A DNA stretch of 24,201 bases, taken from contig CAIPVK010000078.1 in NCBI GenBank assembly GCA_903868455.1, forward strand, positions 1 to 24,201, given 5' to 3'. The position numbers were made by a program, and so were the translations under genes. The notes beneath the pieces were generated by a model. The model had not been told where the DNA came from. It saw only the letters and a list, made by a program, of their open reading frames with translations, and did not search any database. Below are positions 23,867 through 24,201 of the stretch, in pieces; the stretch's first letter is position 1, and each line of letters starts with the position of its first letter. This DNA is from an uncultured Opitutia bacterium (GTDB lineage: Bacteria > Verrucomicrobiota > Verrucomicrobiia > Opitutales > UBA953).

Positions 23867-24201
23867 TCAATAGGAAAGCGAGAGCGCGCCGAGGAGGATG
23901 AGCAGGACCGTGAGGATCAATCCCGCAAGCGGCAGGAGGAGCATCGCGGAACGCCCCCAAGGGCTGGCCTCCTCGGGCAGCCACCAGCGGGCGGCCAGGA
24001 TCAGCCCGGCCATGGGGCCGAAGTACCAGATCTCGATGCCCCGCTTGCGCCACTCGAGGCCCTCGAGCATGCCCAAGGTCGCGAGGATCGCGGCGGCCGC
24101 CAGGGGCGCCACAACGATGAGCAGGCGGCGGCGTCCAGTGTTCCGCCTCCACGCGTCCGGTGTCCAGCCGCGGGGAATGACAGTCGCCACCGCGAGCGCC
24201 A
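23867..24201 (-). CDS. Small three-helix membrane protein of unknown function, 5' end uncertain
   Basis: At least 107 aa if the GTG at 24190 is the start. The frame is still open at the window edge, and the last codon there (N-T-G) could itself be an upstream ATG, so the true N-terminus may lie outside. Three hydrophobic segments are visible at about 23-44, 53-71 and 81-104, with basic residues before the first (RRNTGRRR) and a short polar link (PEEASPWGR). No family was recognised. It is in the same direction as the following transglutaminase-like gene, 87 bp away. Confidence 0.65.
   Translation of the reverse strand, partial: ALAVATVIPRGWTPDAWRRNTGRRRLLIVVAPLAAAAILATLGMLEGLEWRKRGIEIWYFGPMAGLILAARWWLPEEASPWGRSAMLLLPLAGLILTVLLILLGALSLSY

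Noticed and set aside
1..24201. CRISPR arrays, tRNA genes, transposons or phage genes.
   Set aside because: No regularly spaced repeats, no tRNA-like cloverleaf and no transposase, integrase or phage structural proteins were seen on either strand.

Overview
The window looks like chromosomal DNA of a high-G+C (roughly 70%) Verrucomicrobiota bacterium, probably near the Opitutales. This placement is an inference. It rests on a large prepilin-like protein of the 'Verru_Chthon cassette protein A' type, a one-piece SecDF, a DUF6797-type propeller protein with a copper domain, a DUF3472 protein and paired GH29 enzymes. No 16S or other phylogenetic marker was available to test it. Fourteen of the fifteen reading frames recognised end in TGA, so TGA is a normal stop codon here.

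Positions 1-8884 are mostly housekeeping: the end of queE (7-carboxy-7-deazaguanine synthase), carA (carbamoyl-phosphate synthase small subunit, with no carB beside it), kup (potassium uptake, reverse strand), then yajC-secDF-recJ as a compact forward operon for protein export and DNA repair.

Positions 8862-13613 (reverse strand) hold a very large prepilin-like envelope protein followed, 3 bp downstream, by a small secreted protein. The large gene is split by one in-frame TGA at 10116-10118. Another 168 codons stay open in the same frame after it and keep a conserved-looking C-terminus. It is either a fresh pseudogene, a recoding site or a base-call error, and is the oddest feature of the window.

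Positions 13712-22174 hold a carbohydrate-related cluster of secreted proteins: a DUF3472 protein and a five-bladed-propeller glycosidase-like protein (2 bp apart); on the reverse strand a DUF6797-like propeller protein with a C-terminal azurin-like copper domain; and, divergent from it, two tandem GH29 alpha-L-fucosidase-type enzymes. The second GH29 lacks two of the family's conserved fucose-contacting histidines. The cluster suggests use of a fucose-bearing glycan, but no sulfatase, TonB transporter or fucose catabolic gene is visible.

Positions 22208-24201 (reverse strand) contain a secreted protein with a transglutaminase-like Cys...GHA motif and a small three-helix membrane protein that may run off the window edge.

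A recurring structural theme is a perfect G+C-rich inverted repeat without a T-tract at most gene 3' ends, including all four convergent junctions. No tRNA, rRNA, CRISPR array, insertion sequence or phage gene was seen.
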